The translations under genes were made by a program, and so were the position numbers. A DNA stretch of 39,787 nucleotides from Clostridium sp. CCUG 7971 (GTDB taxonomy: Bacteria > Bacillota > Clostridia > Peptostreptococcales > Peptostreptococcaceae), in assembly GCF_017590215.1 (NCBI RefSeq), contig NZ_JAFFPK010000095.1, positions 1 through 39,787 on the forward strand, read 5' to 3'. The first letter of the stretch is position 1; each line of letters begins with the position of its first letter. Positions 8,130 through 16,044 of this stretch are shown here, piece by piece. The notes beneath the pieces were generated by a model, which worked only from the letters and a program-made list of their open reading frames with translations, was not told the DNA's origin and searched no databases.

Positions 8130-8525
8130 TTATATTTCTTTTATTAATTGGTGTACAGTAGGTATATCAGCCGGAGCCCACTTTAGAGAATCTAAATTTT
8201 CTCTTTTTAGCCATACAAGTTTAGAGTGTTCTTCATTTATAGGAGTTCCTTTTACTAGTTTACATCTTAAACTTGTAAGGTTTACTATGAATGTATCATA
8301 TTCATGTGTGTTGTTATGATACACATCTAAAGCTTTTATATCACATTTTAGCTCTTCTTGGATTTCTCTTTCTATTGCTTCTTGTAGAGACTCATTTTCT
8401 TCTACTTTACCACCAGGAAACTCCCATTGATTTGGAATTGACATTTTAGGAGACCTTAAAGCACATAGTATCTCGTTATTTTCATTTTCTATGACAGCCG
8501 CAACGACCTTGATTTTTTTCTTCAT
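8130..8525 (-). CDS. Nudix hydrolase, MutT / CTP pyrophosphohydrolase-like
   Basis: This 131-residue Nudix enzyme has the full Nudix box from Gly39 to Leu59: G-x5-E, seven residues, then REIQEEL, which binds Mg and cleaves nucleoside diphosphate linkages. NQWEFPGGK before the box and the short C-terminal TrpAla-Pro-Asp-like end (LKWAPADIPTV) fit the MutT/NudG group that sanitises oxidised or modified nucleotides such as 8-oxo-dGTP. GGGGTG lies six bases before the ATG. It converges with the alpha/beta hydrolase gene. Catalytic class is certain; the substrate is inferred. Confidence 0.9.
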   Translation of the reverse strand: MKKKIKVVAAVIENENNEILCALRSPKMSIPNQWEFPGGKVEENESLQEAIEREIQEELKCDIKALDVYHNNTHEYDTFIVNLTSLRCKLVKGTPINEEHSKLVWLKRENLDSLKWAPADIPTVHQLIKEI

Positions 8526-8688
8526 TTAATTCACCCCATAGTTATCTTTCTAGATTTAATTATACTAGATGTTTAGATATTGATAAATATGTAATATAAT
8601 TAATATAAATAGCAAAGTTAATCTGAAAATAAAATTAGGGATATATTGTGTATGATAAAAATTTACAAAATAAGAAAGGATAATATAA

Positions 8689-9156
8689 ATGGAAGAATTA
8701 ATAGCATTACAAGAACATATACCAAAATTAATACTAGCAGCTATTATTGGTGGGGGAATAGGAATTGAAAGATCAAATAGAGGTGAAGGAATAGTTGGAT
8801 TTGGTACATTGTCAACACTAACTGTTGGATGTACATTATTGACTGTACTATCAGCCTATGGAATAGGGCATGAAGCAGATCCATCAAGACTTATATCAAC
8901 AATAATTAGCTCTATAGGTTTTATAGGTGGTGGAGTTATATTTACTCAAAGAAATGAAAATGAAGAACTTGTAAGAGGTTTAACAACGGCAAGTATTATT
9001 TTTAGTTTGGCAGCTATAGGTGTTACTATCGGTCTTGGTTACTATGGATTAGCTGTAATTACTGCTGTACTGATAGAGATTAATATAATAATTTCTAAAA
9101 TAATAAAGAAAAATCGAAATAATAGTGATAGTGAAGATATTGATGATTTTGAATAG
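8689..9156 (+). CDS. MgtC/SapB family membrane protein
   Basis: This 155-residue protein matches the MgtC/SapB N-terminal membrane domain. GGGIGIERSNRGEGIVGFG (21-39) and GFIGGGVIF followed by VRGLTTAS are the family hallmarks. Four to five hydrophobic segments are followed by a short charged acidic tail. The soluble C-terminal domain of virulence-associated MgtC is absent, so this is the short form. The family is linked to Mg limitation, membrane potential and F-ATPase control, but the role here is unknown. AAAGGA lies upstream; a terminator follows. Confidence 0.9.
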   Translation: MEELIALQEHIPKLILAAIIGGGIGIERSNRGEGIVGFGTLSTLTVGCTLLTVLSAYGIGHEADPSRLISTIISSIGFIGGGVIFTQRNENEELVRGLTTASIIFSLAAIGVTIGLGYYGLAVITAVLIEINIIISKIIKKNRNNSDSEDIDDFE

Positions 9157-9185
9157 CAATTATTTTAACTAAATATGCATTATAT

Positions 9186-9216
9186 AAACACCTTAATGTT
9201 TAAGGTGTTTTTTATT
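9186..9216 (+). terminator. Terminator of the MgtC-like gene
   Basis: AAACACCTTAA pairs with TTAAGGTGTTT around TGT, followed by TTTATTTT. Confidence 0.9.
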
Positions 9217-9313
9217 TTATAAATTAGCTTTAATAGAATTTTCGATTTATTATAAATATAAAAAAAATTATATAAATAAAAATTATAAAATACTATACTT
9301 GATTGAAAAAAAA

Positions 9314-9322
9314 TGGTATAAT
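9314..9322 (+). promoter_or_regulatory. Extended -10 promoter of the sialidase gene
   Basis: TGG-TATAAT (TG 9314-9315, TATAAT 9317-9322) lies 52 bases before the start codon. No strong -35 is seen; the upstream region is A-rich. Confidence 0.55.
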
Positions 9323-9374
9323 TTTTCATAAATAGGTGCAATTTTGCAACAGAATTAATTAAAGGGGGATAAAA

Positions 9375-10586
9375 ATGAAAAAAATTATCAAAAGCTTTAA
9401 AATTCTAAGTATGTCAATTGTTTTAGCAGTATGTAATATCAGTGGTGTATTTGCAAGTAATTTAAACACAAGTAATCAACCTCAACAAACAACTGTATTT
9501 GATAGAAGTAATAATTCATGGAATGCAAAATATTTTAGAATACCCAGTGGGCAAACGTTATCAGATGGAACTATGTTAGCATTTTCAGATATTCGCTATA
9601 ATGGAGCAGCAGATCATGCATTTATTGATATTGGAGCTGCTAGAAGTACTGATGGTGGAAAAACATGGGACTATAAAACAGTAATGAAAAATGACCGTGT
9701 TAATTCAACTTATTCTCGTGTAATGGATTCAACAACAGTCGTTACAGATACAGGTAGAATTATATTAATTGCGGGATCATGGAATAAAAATGGTAACTGG
9801 GCAAGTAGCACAACTTCATTAAGAAGTGATTGGTCTGTTCAAATGACTTATTCTGATGATAATGGATTAACATGGTCTGATAAAATAGATTTAACAACAA
9901 ACACTGCAAGAATAAAAAATCAACCAAGTAATACAATTGGATGGTTAGGTGGTGTTGGATCTGGTATTACAATGCCTGATGGAACAATAGTTATGCCAGC
10001 ACAAATTGCATTAAGAGAAAATAATACTAACAATTATTATTCAACTATTATATATTCAAAAGATAATGGTGAAACATGGACTATGGGAAATAAAGTACCT
10101 AATTCAAGAACTTCTGAGAATATGGTAATTGAATTAGATGGAGCTTTAATCATGAGTACAAGACATGATTCAACTGGATATAGATCAGCATACATATCTC
10201 ATGATTTAGGAAATACATGGCAAACTTATGAGCCTTTACATCGTAAAATTTCAACTGGTTCAGGATCAGGTTGCCAAGGATCATTTATTAAAGTTACTGC
10301 TAAAGATGGTCATAGAATTGGATTAATTTCAGCACCTAAAAATACTGTAGGTCAATATGTTAGAGATAATATAACTGTTTATATGATTGATTTTGATGAT
10401 TTATCTAAAGGTGTTAAGGAATTATGCGTTCCTTATCCTGAAAATGGTAATAAAGATGGTGGAGGATACTCTTCTTTATCTTTTAATGATGGAAAGTTAA
10501 GTATACTTTATGAAGCAGATGGAAATATAGTTCATAAAGATTTAACAGATTATTATTTATCAATTAATAAAGATTTAAATAAATAA
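9375..10586 (+). CDS. nanS: Secreted sialidase (exo-alpha-sialidase)
   Basis: This 403-residue exported sialidase (neuraminidase, GH33) releases terminal sialic acids from host glycans. The signal peptide is residues 1-27, with predicted cleavage after VFA. FRIP at 54-57 supplies the first of the Arg residues that grip the sialate carboxylate. Four Asp boxes follow: STDGGKTW (91-98), SDDNGLTW, SKDNGETW and SHDLGNTW, one per propeller blade. It has only the six-blade catalytic domain, with no carbohydrate-binding modules or anchor, like the small NanS of Paeniclostridium sordellii; the symbol rests on that resemblance. AAGGGGG lies before the ATG. It is a single-gene unit ended by a strong terminator. 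No sialate uptake or catabolism genes are nearby. A relic of a second copy lies at 11472-11535. Confidence 0.93.
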   Translation: MKKIIKSFKILSMSIVLAVCNISGVFASNLNTSNQPQQTTVFDRSNNSWNAKYFRIPSGQTLSDGTMLAFSDIRYNGAADHAFIDIGAARSTDGGKTWDYKTVMKNDRVNSTYSRVMDSTTVVTDTGRIILIAGSWNKNGNWASSTTSLRSDWSVQMTYSDDNGLTWSDKIDLTTNTARIKNQPSNTIGWLGGVGSGITMPDGTIVMPAQIALRENNTNNYYSTIIYSKDNGETWTMGNKVPNSRTSENMVIELDGALIMSTRHDSTGYRSAYISHDLGNTWQTYEPLHRKISTGSGSGCQGSFIKVTAKDGHRIGLISAPKNTVGQYVRDNITVYMIDFDDLSKGVKELCVPYPENGNKDGGGYSSLSFNDGKLSILYEADGNIVHKDLTDYYLSINKDLNK

Positions 10587-10630
10587 GATATTTACTAGAG
10601 GTATATAAGAAATAGATAATATTAAAGATA

Positions 10631-10679
10631 AAAATGAGTAGCAATTTATATTTTATAAACAGCTACTCATTTTTTATGT
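10631..10679 (+). terminator. Terminator of the sialidase gene
   Basis: AAAATGAGTAGC (10631-10642) pairs with GCTACTCATTTT (10662-10673), followed by further T residues. Confidence 0.9.
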
Positions 10680-10710
10680 AAAAATTGATAGATTTAATGC
10701 ATAATTTTTA

Positions 10711-10739
10711 TTTATATAAATCAGATTCTTTTGTATAAT
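10711..10739 (+). promoter_or_regulatory. Promoter of the LexA-like gene
   Basis: TTTATA (10711-10716) and TATAAT (10734-10739) are separated by 17 bp, 47 bases before the start codon. Confidence 0.55.
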
Positions 10740-10785
10740 TATAACTAAGATAGTGTTAATTTTAAAATAAAGAAAAGGTGAATTT

Positions 10786-11420
10786 ATGAATAATAAAACT
10801 AAAAAAGATAAAAAAGATAAAAAAGATAAAAAAGATAAATTAAACCAAGAGCAATTAACATTTGATATTTGTGAAAGTAAAAAGGAAATTAAATATAATG
10901 CCCCTGTTAATATATATGATTGTATAGAAAAGTATAAATATGTAGGAATAGATAATGGGAGAGAGTACTTATTTGAAAAAGATTGGTCACTTAATCAATG
11001 TGTAATATCATCAGATAGTGGAGAAGAAGTTGATTCATTAAAATTACCTTTATTAAGTGAGATATCAGCAGGTTCTCCTATATATATGAATGAAGAGTAT
11101 GACGAATATTTCTATATTCCAAGGGATGTTATTAAAAGGGATAAGGATTTATTTATGCTTAAAGTAAAGGGAGACAGTATGATTGATGCAGGTATTGATG
11201 ATGGGGATTATGTTGTTATAAGGAAAGATAATAATGTTAGTAAAAAAGTATTGTTGCTGTAGAAGTAGATGGACATGCTACTCTTAAAAGGTTTGAGGTA
11301 GATGGGAATAAGTTAATACTGATACCTGAAAATAAGAATTATGAAACTATAGTAGTAAGTGTACATGAAGCTAGAATTATAGGGAGTGCTCTTGGAGTTA
11401 TAAAATGTAATGCAATTTAA
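10786..11420 (+). pseudogene. LexA-like S24 self-cleaving peptidase, frameshifted
   Basis: The first frame gives 158 residues with the S24/LexA latent peptidase: self-cleavage site SAGSP (Ala95-Gly96), nucleophile region KVKGDSM (Ser131) and DDGDYVVIR. It stops at 11262 in the wrong frame. The missing end, starting VAVEVDGHATLKRFEVDG with the catalytic Lys, continues in another frame to the TAA at 11420. The shift falls at an A6 run (11243-11248); one extra A restores a continuous 211-residue protein. The N-terminus has no LexA helix-turn-helix. It starts with a Lys/Asp tract encoded by tandem AAAAAAGAT units. AAAAGGTG precedes the ATG. Either a real loss of function or a homopolymer sequencing error. 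Confidence 0.75.
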
Positions 11421-11434
11421 TTTATATAGTTATT

Positions 11435-11461
11435 TAGTGTATTTATATACACTATTTTTTT
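11435..11461 (+). terminator. Terminator after the LexA-like gene
   Basis: TAGTGTAT pairs with ATACACTA around TTAT, followed by seven T residues. Confidence 0.85.
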
Positions 11462-11471
11462 GTATTTATAT

Positions 11472-11535
11472 AATGATTCTCATGCAATGGATTCAACAAC
11501 TGTTGTTAAAGATACAGATAGAGTTATGCTTAACC
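11472..11535 (+). pseudogene. Vestige of a second sialidase gene
   Basis: The frame from 11472 reads AMDSTTVVKDTDRVML. This matches the intact sialidase segment VMDSTTVVTDTGRIIL (about residues 115-130), and ATGGATTCAACAAC is identical at the DNA level. The match covers only about 20 codons and has no start or stop of its own. Downstream (11536-11680) is the promoter region of the next gene. Confidence 0.75.
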
Positions 11536-11619
11536 TGATATTAATTTCTTTACGCTTTCTATTTTATAAAAATTAAGTTAGTGAAAAATAATTTGAAAAT
11601 AAAACAAAATATACAAAAT

Positions 11620-11663
11620 TTGACAAAAAATGCGAAAAAATGATGATATACTTCTAATGACTA
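11620..11663 (+). promoter_or_regulatory. Promoter of the YHYH protein gene, shared architecture with 32529
   Basis: TTGACA (11620-11625) is followed after 21 bp by an extended -10, TG-A-TATACT (11644-11652), and then by TAATGACTA (11655-11663). A near-copy of this order stands before the gene at 32596. Confidence 0.5.
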
Positions 11664-11680
11664 CAAATTAGGAGGATAAA

Positions 11681-12757
11681 ATGAGGAAAAATATGAAATC
11701 AAAAAAACTAATATCGTTAGCATCTGCAATGTTTATGATAAGTGCTATATCAGTAGATGCTCATTCAGGTAGAACTGATTCAAGTGGAGGTCATAAGGAC
11801 AACAAAAATAAATCAGGATTAGGAAGTTACCACTATCATTGTGGTGGACACCCAGCACATTTACATACAAACGGATGTCCATATAATGGCTCCAGTAATA
11901 ATAGTTCTAGCAGTAGTAGTTCAAATAATAGTAGTAAATCTAGTAGTTCAGAATCTAGTATAAATAGTGAAGAGAAGATAAAACAAGAGGTTAAAACTAA
12001 AGCATATAATGCAGGATATGAAGATGGATATAAAGGTAATACACAGTATATAGATTACTCAGGTAGTTATACTGATTTATATGAAGAAAAATACAATGAA
12101 GGCTTTTATATAGGAGAAAAAAAGCTAAACAGTGAAAAAGAGTTAGCAAACAAAAAGGGGTATGATATAGGTATTAAAGGTGAGAATTCAGAGTCTAAAT
12201 TATATGAAAATGAAGTATTACAGCAATCATTCGTTTTAGGATACAGTACAGGTATATCTGAATATAAAGAGAAAAAATCAAATGAGTATACTAATTTAGG
12301 TCTAGAAAATGGGAAAAAGGATATCGATAATTTTGATATTAATACTATAGAAGAAGAGTTTAGAGAAGTATACATAGAAAACTTTAATAAAGGTCAAGAA
12401 GAACTATCAAATCACTATAAGGAAAATGGATATAAATTTGCATTTACTCAAGAGGAATATAAGTCACCAAATTATGATAAGGAAAAGTATAACAATTGGT
12501 ATAAAGAAGGGTATGAATCAGGAGTTGAAAATTTAAAAAAACTTAAAGATACAGCATATAATGATGGATATGATGGCTCATATAAAGTTCCAGAAGGTAT
12601 GGGTGATGTAGAAGATATATACTCTAAATACAATTTGAAGGGGAAAGCAGATGCTAAAAAAGACAGCACAGAGAAATTGGCAGTAGGTGCAGGTGTAGTA
12701 GTAGCTGGAGTATTTGGATTTGGGTATTTTAAATCTAAGAAAAAGAAAGAATTATAG
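11681..12757 (+). CDS. Surface protein: YHYH domain plus Gly/Tyr helical repeats and C-terminal anchor
   Basis: This 358-residue exported protein has a signal peptide cleaved after SVDA. The mature N-terminus is a YHYH domain: HSGRTDSSGGHKD, then GSYHYHCGGHPAHLH and two Cys residues, a likely metal-binding His/Cys cluster. A Ser/Asn linker follows. Then come about ten degenerate repeats with Tyr and Gly spaced as in AYNAGYEDGYKG, WYKEGYESG and AYNDGYDGS, resembling the glycine-zipper-like repeats of other Gram-positive envelope proteins. The C-terminus is a hydrophobic segment and a KSKKKK tail with no LPxTG, so it is probably held in the membrane. AGGAGG precedes the ATG. Function unknown; a cell-wall role is inferred. 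Confidence 0.8.
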   Translation: MRKNMKSKKLISLASAMFMISAISVDAHSGRTDSSGGHKDNKNKSGLGSYHYHCGGHPAHLHTNGCPYNGSSNNSSSSSSSNNSSKSSSSESSINSEEKIKQEVKTKAYNAGYEDGYKGNTQYIDYSGSYTDLYEEKYNEGFYIGEKKLNSEKELANKKGYDIGIKGENSESKLYENEVLQQSFVLGYSTGISEYKEKKSNEYTNLGLENGKKDIDNFDINTIEEEFREVYIENFNKGQEELSNHYKENGYKFAFTQEEYKSPNYDKEKYNNWYKEGYESGVENLKKLKDTAYNDGYDGSYKVPEGMGDVEDIYSKYNLKGKADAKKDSTEKLAVGAGVVVAGVFGFGYFKSKKKKEL

Positions 12758-12761
12758 AATA

Positions 12762-12842
12762 TAAAAAAGTGTGTATTTTCCATGATTAGTAATAATTAAG
12801 ATATTAAATATTATCATCTAAAATGGAGGTACACATTTTTTA
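12762..12842 (+). terminator. Possible long-loop terminator
   Basis: An imperfect inverted repeat, AAAAGTGTGTATTTTCCAT against ATGGAGGTACACATTTTTT, ends in a T-tract after the YHYH gene. Confidence 0.45.
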
Positions 12843-12911
12843 GGCTAAATATATAAGATTGATTATAATTCATATAACAATTTTGATTATATAGATAAAA
12901 AGGGGGGGAAT

Positions 12912-13538
12912 ATGTATAAGAATTACAAAATAGGGCCGGATGGAGCTCCGAAGTATGATCGAGATAGTTATCGTGTAGCTCCAGAACGTAGATTTACAAA
13001 ACATACAGAGGAATGGGAGAAAAGATTAAATAGTGATCCGAGAAAGTTTCGTAGAAGAAAAAGAAAGCAACAAGAAGCTAAATTTACCTTAAAGGTTAAA
13101 CATGTAGTTTACTTAGTTGCTTTGTTAGTAATTGTAGGTGTAGTAGGAAATTCTAATACAGGTACTATGCCAATAAGTAAATCAAAGCGAATCAATATAA
13201 CCTTAAATAATGCAGTGCGAGATTTTGGAAATGAATTTATAAAACCTAGTAATGGAAAGTTATTTTTACATGTTAAATTAAACCTAGAAAATAAATTAAA
13301 TAATAACAATAATATAAATATATCTGAATTTATTTTAGAAGATGAAAATAAAAAAGTATATAATGTATCATATTTAAATAACAAAACTGAAATTATGAAC
13401 TTAGATTTAGGTCCTAGTATTAACATAACGCCTAATATTACATTTGAAATACCAATAGATTATAAAGGAGAATTAGATTTGGTATTTGAAAATGACAATT
13501 TTTATAATAAAAATATAGCTAAATTTAATTTAGAATAA
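12912..13538 (+). CDS. Single-pass membrane protein with extracellular beta domain
   Basis: This 208-residue protein has a GGGGGGG ribosome site just before the ATG. The cytoplasmic N-terminal 60 residues are strongly basic (FRRRKRKQQEAK). One membrane segment lies at about 63-80. An extracellular domain of alternating beta stretches follows (KLFLHVKLNLENK, NITFEIPIDYKGELDLVF), like the DUF4352 immunoglobulin-like domains found in many Gram-positive membrane and lipoproteins. The DUF call is tentative and the function is unknown. It follows the YHYH gene in the same direction but has its own start region. Confidence 0.7.
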   Translation: MYKNYKIGPDGAPKYDRDSYRVAPERRFTKHTEEWEKRLNSDPRKFRRRKRKQQEAKFTLKVKHVVYLVALLVIVGVVGNSNTGTMPISKSKRINITLNNAVRDFGNEFIKPSNGKLFLHVKLNLENKLNNNNNINISEFILEDENKKVYNVSYLNNKTEIMNLDLGPSINITPNITFEIPIDYKGELDLVFENDNFYNKNIAKFNLE

Positions 13539-13539
13539 G

Positions 13540-13572
13540 ACCTTACAATATAGTAGCTGTAAGGTTTTGCTT
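13540..13572 (+). terminator. Intrinsic terminator
   Basis: ACCTTACA (13540-13547) pairs with TGTAAGGT (13558-13565), then TTTGCTTT. Confidence 0.75.
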
Positions 13573-13903
13573 TATAGTTTAATATACATGAAATTGTATA
13601 AAAAATATAGATTAAATCTTGGAAAATCTAAAGTAAAAGAGATTGAAAAATATAGATGAAAAGTTATATTTATATTGAAATAGCACATAGTGATGTTTAT
13701 GTAATAATAGTCAAATTAAGCATATTTATTTATGTAGTATTAAAAATCTACGAATTAAATAAAGATAAATGAACCTTTAGATATATTTATCTTAATTATG
13801 GGAAAAATTATTTTACAATTGATCTGTTCAAGAACATTAGTTTGTAGTATAATAATAAAATATAAGACGATATGATAAGAATTAATTACTAGGAGGTAGA
13901 CCG
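13573..13903. other. Intergenic region upstream of the restriction-modification locus
   Basis: No gene is seen. A likely promoter, TAGTATAATAATA, has TATAAT at about 13847. A GATC site (13821-13824) lies about 20 bp upstream of it. Since the methyltransferase probably methylates GATC, promoter methylation could feed back on expression, but nothing else supports this. AGGAGG is present just before the methyltransferase ATG. Confidence 0.4.
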
Positions 13904-15157
13904 ATGAAAGTTTGTGAATTATTCGCAGGAGTAGGTGGCTTCCATTTAGGATTAAAAGATAGTTCTGATGAATTTGATTTTGTATGGGCAAATCAATGGG
14001 AGCCAGGTAAAAAAGTTCAACATGCATATGATTGTTATGTTAATCATTTTGGAAAGAAAGATTTTCATGTGAATGAAGATATTTCTTCTGTAGACAAAAG
14101 AGATATCCCTGAGCATGACTTATTAGTTGGAGGGTTTCCATGCCAAGATTATTCTGTAGCTAGAACGGGAGCAAAGGGTATTCAAGGTGTTAAAGGTGTT
14201 TTATGGTGGCAGATACGTGAAATTTTAAAAGAAAAGCAACCTAAATTTGTTTTACTTGAAAATGTAGATAGATTATTAAAATCACCAGCTAAGCAAAGAG
14301 GTCGTGACTTTGGTGTTATGTTAGCTTGTTTTAATGATTTAGGATATTCAGTTGAGTGGAGAGTTATAAATGCAGCGGAATATGGATTCTCTCAAAGAAG
14401 AAGAAGGGTATTTATATTTGCATTTAAAAATGATACCAATTTGTTTAATAGATTAAATAAAGATAATTTAGAAGGATGGATTCACGAAGAAGGATTTTTC
14501 CAAGATGAATTCTCTATATTACCAATAGATAAAGTTGAAAAAGTTAAAAAAAGTAATATACAAATGGAGTATGAAGATATAGTTGATATATCAGATAACT
14601 TTAAGTTTGAGTTTGAGAACTCAGGTATAATGAGCAATGGATCTATATATACAGAAAAGACTGTTCCTAAGTATGATGGAGAGTTTACTTTATTAAGAGA
14701 TATATTAGAATCGGATGTAGATGAAAAATATTATATAGATACGGATGAGGTTATATTAGAAAAGTGGAAAGCTCCTAAGGCGGCTAAGAGAATTAATAGA
14801 ATTAGTAAAACAGGTCATGAATATGTATTTAGTGAAGGAGCATTAGCATTCCCAGATTACACAGATAGACCTGCTAGAACTATGCTTACAAGTGAAGCTT
14901 CTGTAAATAGAAGTTCTCATGTAGTAGAAGATCCTGCAACTGGTAGATTAAGAAAATTAACTCCAATAGAAGCTGAAAGATTAAATGGATTTAGAGATAA
15001 CTGGACCAATACAGGAATGACTGAGAGAGCTAGATATTTCTGTATGGGTAATGCTTTAGTTGTTGGATTAGTTGAAAAGATGGGAAATACTATATTAGAT
15101 ATATATAAAGATGAAGAAGATAATCTAGGATTAAGAGAAGTTGCTATAACTAAATAA
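13904..15157 (+). CDS. C5-cytosine DNA methyltransferase, M.Sau3AI-like (GATC)
   Basis: This 417-residue enzyme transfers methyl from S-adenosylmethionine to carbon 5 of cytosine. The family motifs are present in order: motif I FAGVGGFHLGL (7-17), motif IV GGFPCQDYS with catalytic Cys80, motif VI ENV (119-121), motif VIII QRRRRVFIF (164-172), the variable target-recognition region, and motif X with GNALV near the C-terminus. The adjacent Sau3AI-like nuclease implies GATC as target. Length agrees with M.Sau3AI-type enzymes (about 410). AGGAGG lies before the ATG. It is first in the locus, so protection can be made before cutting. The specificity is inference. Confidence 0.93.
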   Translation: MKVCELFAGVGGFHLGLKDSSDEFDFVWANQWEPGKKVQHAYDCYVNHFGKKDFHVNEDISSVDKRDIPEHDLLVGGFPCQDYSVARTGAKGIQGVKGVLWWQIREILKEKQPKFVLLENVDRLLKSPAKQRGRDFGVMLACFNDLGYSVEWRVINAAEYGFSQRRRRVFIFAFKNDTNLFNRLNKDNLEGWIHEEGFFQDEFSILPIDKVEKVKKSNIQMEYEDIVDISDNFKFEFENSGIMSNGSIYTEKTVPKYDGEFTLLRDILESDVDEKYYIDTDEVILEKWKAPKAAKRINRISKTGHEYVFSEGALAFPDYTDRPARTMLTSEASVNRSSHVVEDPATGRLRKLTPIEAERLNGFRDNWTNTGMTERARYFCMGNALVVGLVEKMGNTILDIYKDEEDNLGLREVAITK

Positions 15158-15178
15158 ATAGTATAAATTTAATTAATA

Positions 15179-15228
15179 AGAGTTGTTGCATGAATAATTT
15201 GAAATTGTTCTGTGATAGCTCTTTTTAT
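15179..15228 (+). repeat. Terminator hairpin, first copy flanking the BglII-like nuclease gene
   Basis: AGAGTTGTTGCA pairs with TGTGATAGCTCT through several G-U pairs and is followed by TTTTTAT. Loop and stem closely match the hairpin at 16045-16100: TGAATAATTTGAAATTGTT here, TGAATAATTCGAAATTGTT there. It serves as terminator of the methyltransferase gene. Confidence 0.8.
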
Positions 15229-15336
15229 CTGCGCTATACTATATTTTTTGCTATCTCGTATTTTTTATGTTTTAGAATTAAAAAACGTATAATTTTTAAG
15301 ATTTATCTTGGGGGTGTGGTATTTTCTCTGAATTCA

Positions 15337-15406
15337 TATCTATTTAAGTATAAGTATTATTATAGTATACTTAAATAGATAGCCCTAATCTTTCTAGAAA
15401 AGATTA
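15337..15406 (+). promoter_or_regulatory. Two hairpins in the leader of the BglII-like gene
   Basis: A perfect 16-bp inverted repeat, TATCTATTTAAGTATA (15337-15352) with TATACTTAAATAGATA (15366-15381), has no T-tract. It is followed by a small hairpin AATCTTT/AAAGATT (about 15388-15406) directly before the AGGAGG of the next gene. This could be an operator or an RNA structure limiting nuclease synthesis; the role is inferred. Confidence 0.45.
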
Positions 15407-15422
15407 AATATTAGGAGGTAAT

Positions 15423-16034
15423 ATGAATTATAGAGTACATTCATTCCGAAATGGTTTGACAATTTTTGAAAATGATCCAAATTATATACATCTTTGGAAT
15501 GAGGTTCAAGATGTTTTAACTAATATTACAGATCAAGATATAATAAATGAGTATAATTATAGTGAACGTAGTTCAAAAAAATCTATCTCAGATGCAATAA
15601 ATAAACTTATTGATAGAAGATTAAATGATAACTTTGGTTGGCAGAGACAAAGTCCAATCTTTAATGACTCTGAATATAGGCCTACAAGTAAAAGTCATTG
15701 GTGGACCCTTGATTTTGCAAAAGAAGAGGTAGCTATAGAAGTTGCTTTTAATCATGGAGAGGCAGTTGCTTGGAATTTAATAAAACCAGTTTTATCAGGG
15801 GAATTAAATCATGTTGAAAAAGCGATACAGACAAGTGCAGGCATTATTATTTGTGCTACACATAGTATGAAATTGGCAGGTAATTTTGATGGTTCGATAG
15901 GTACATATGAAAAATTTCTACAATATCTAAATCCTTTTAGAAATATACTAACAGTTCCGATGGTAATTGTAGGACTTGAGCAACCACAAACATTCAAAAT
16001 AAATAAAAAATTAAAAGAGGTTGAAATGTTATAA
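15423..16034 (+). CDS. BglII/BstYI-family type II restriction endonuclease
   Basis: This 203-residue protein matches the BglII/BstYI fold around its centre. LDFAKEEVAIEVAFNHGEA (96-114) aligns with the BstYI/BglII active-site strand, with Asp97 and Glu106 at the metal sites. The third catalytic residue, Gln in the E-V-Q of those enzymes, is Ala108 here. Those enzymes cut RGATCY or AGATCT, sites containing the GATC that the neighbouring methyltransferase should protect. AGGAGG lies before the ATG. The gene is bracketed by duplicated terminators at 15179 and 16045, as if inserted into a methylase-nuclease pair. Whether it still cuts is open. Confidence 0.75.
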   Translation: MNYRVHSFRNGLTIFENDPNYIHLWNEVQDVLTNITDQDIINEYNYSERSSKKSISDAINKLIDRRLNDNFGWQRQSPIFNDSEYRPTSKSHWWTLDFAKEEVAIEVAFNHGEAVAWNLIKPVLSGELNHVEKAIQTSAGIIICATHSMKLAGNFDGSIGTYEKFLQYLNPFRNILTVPMVIVGLEQPQTFKINKKLKEVEML

Positions 16035-16044
16035 ATTACAAAAT

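Noticed and set aside
11990-12660. Repeats in the surface protein as a CRISPR-like array
   Set aside because: They are degenerate, coding and irregularly spaced protein repeats. No CRISPR array was found in the window.
12106-12783. Two reverse ORFs opposite the surface protein gene
   Set aside because: They have Ser/Phe/Pro-rich composition, no ribosome sites, and lie fully inside a supported gene on the other strand.
13821-13824. Methylation-controlled promoter of the restriction locus
   Set aside because: A single GATC near the promoter is expected by chance often enough. Kept only as a remark under the intergenic entry.
15190-15378. 62-codon forward ORF between methyltransferase and nuclease
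   Set aside because: It starts inside the methyltransferase terminator hairpin, has no ribosome site and runs through an inverted repeat. No protein-like pattern.
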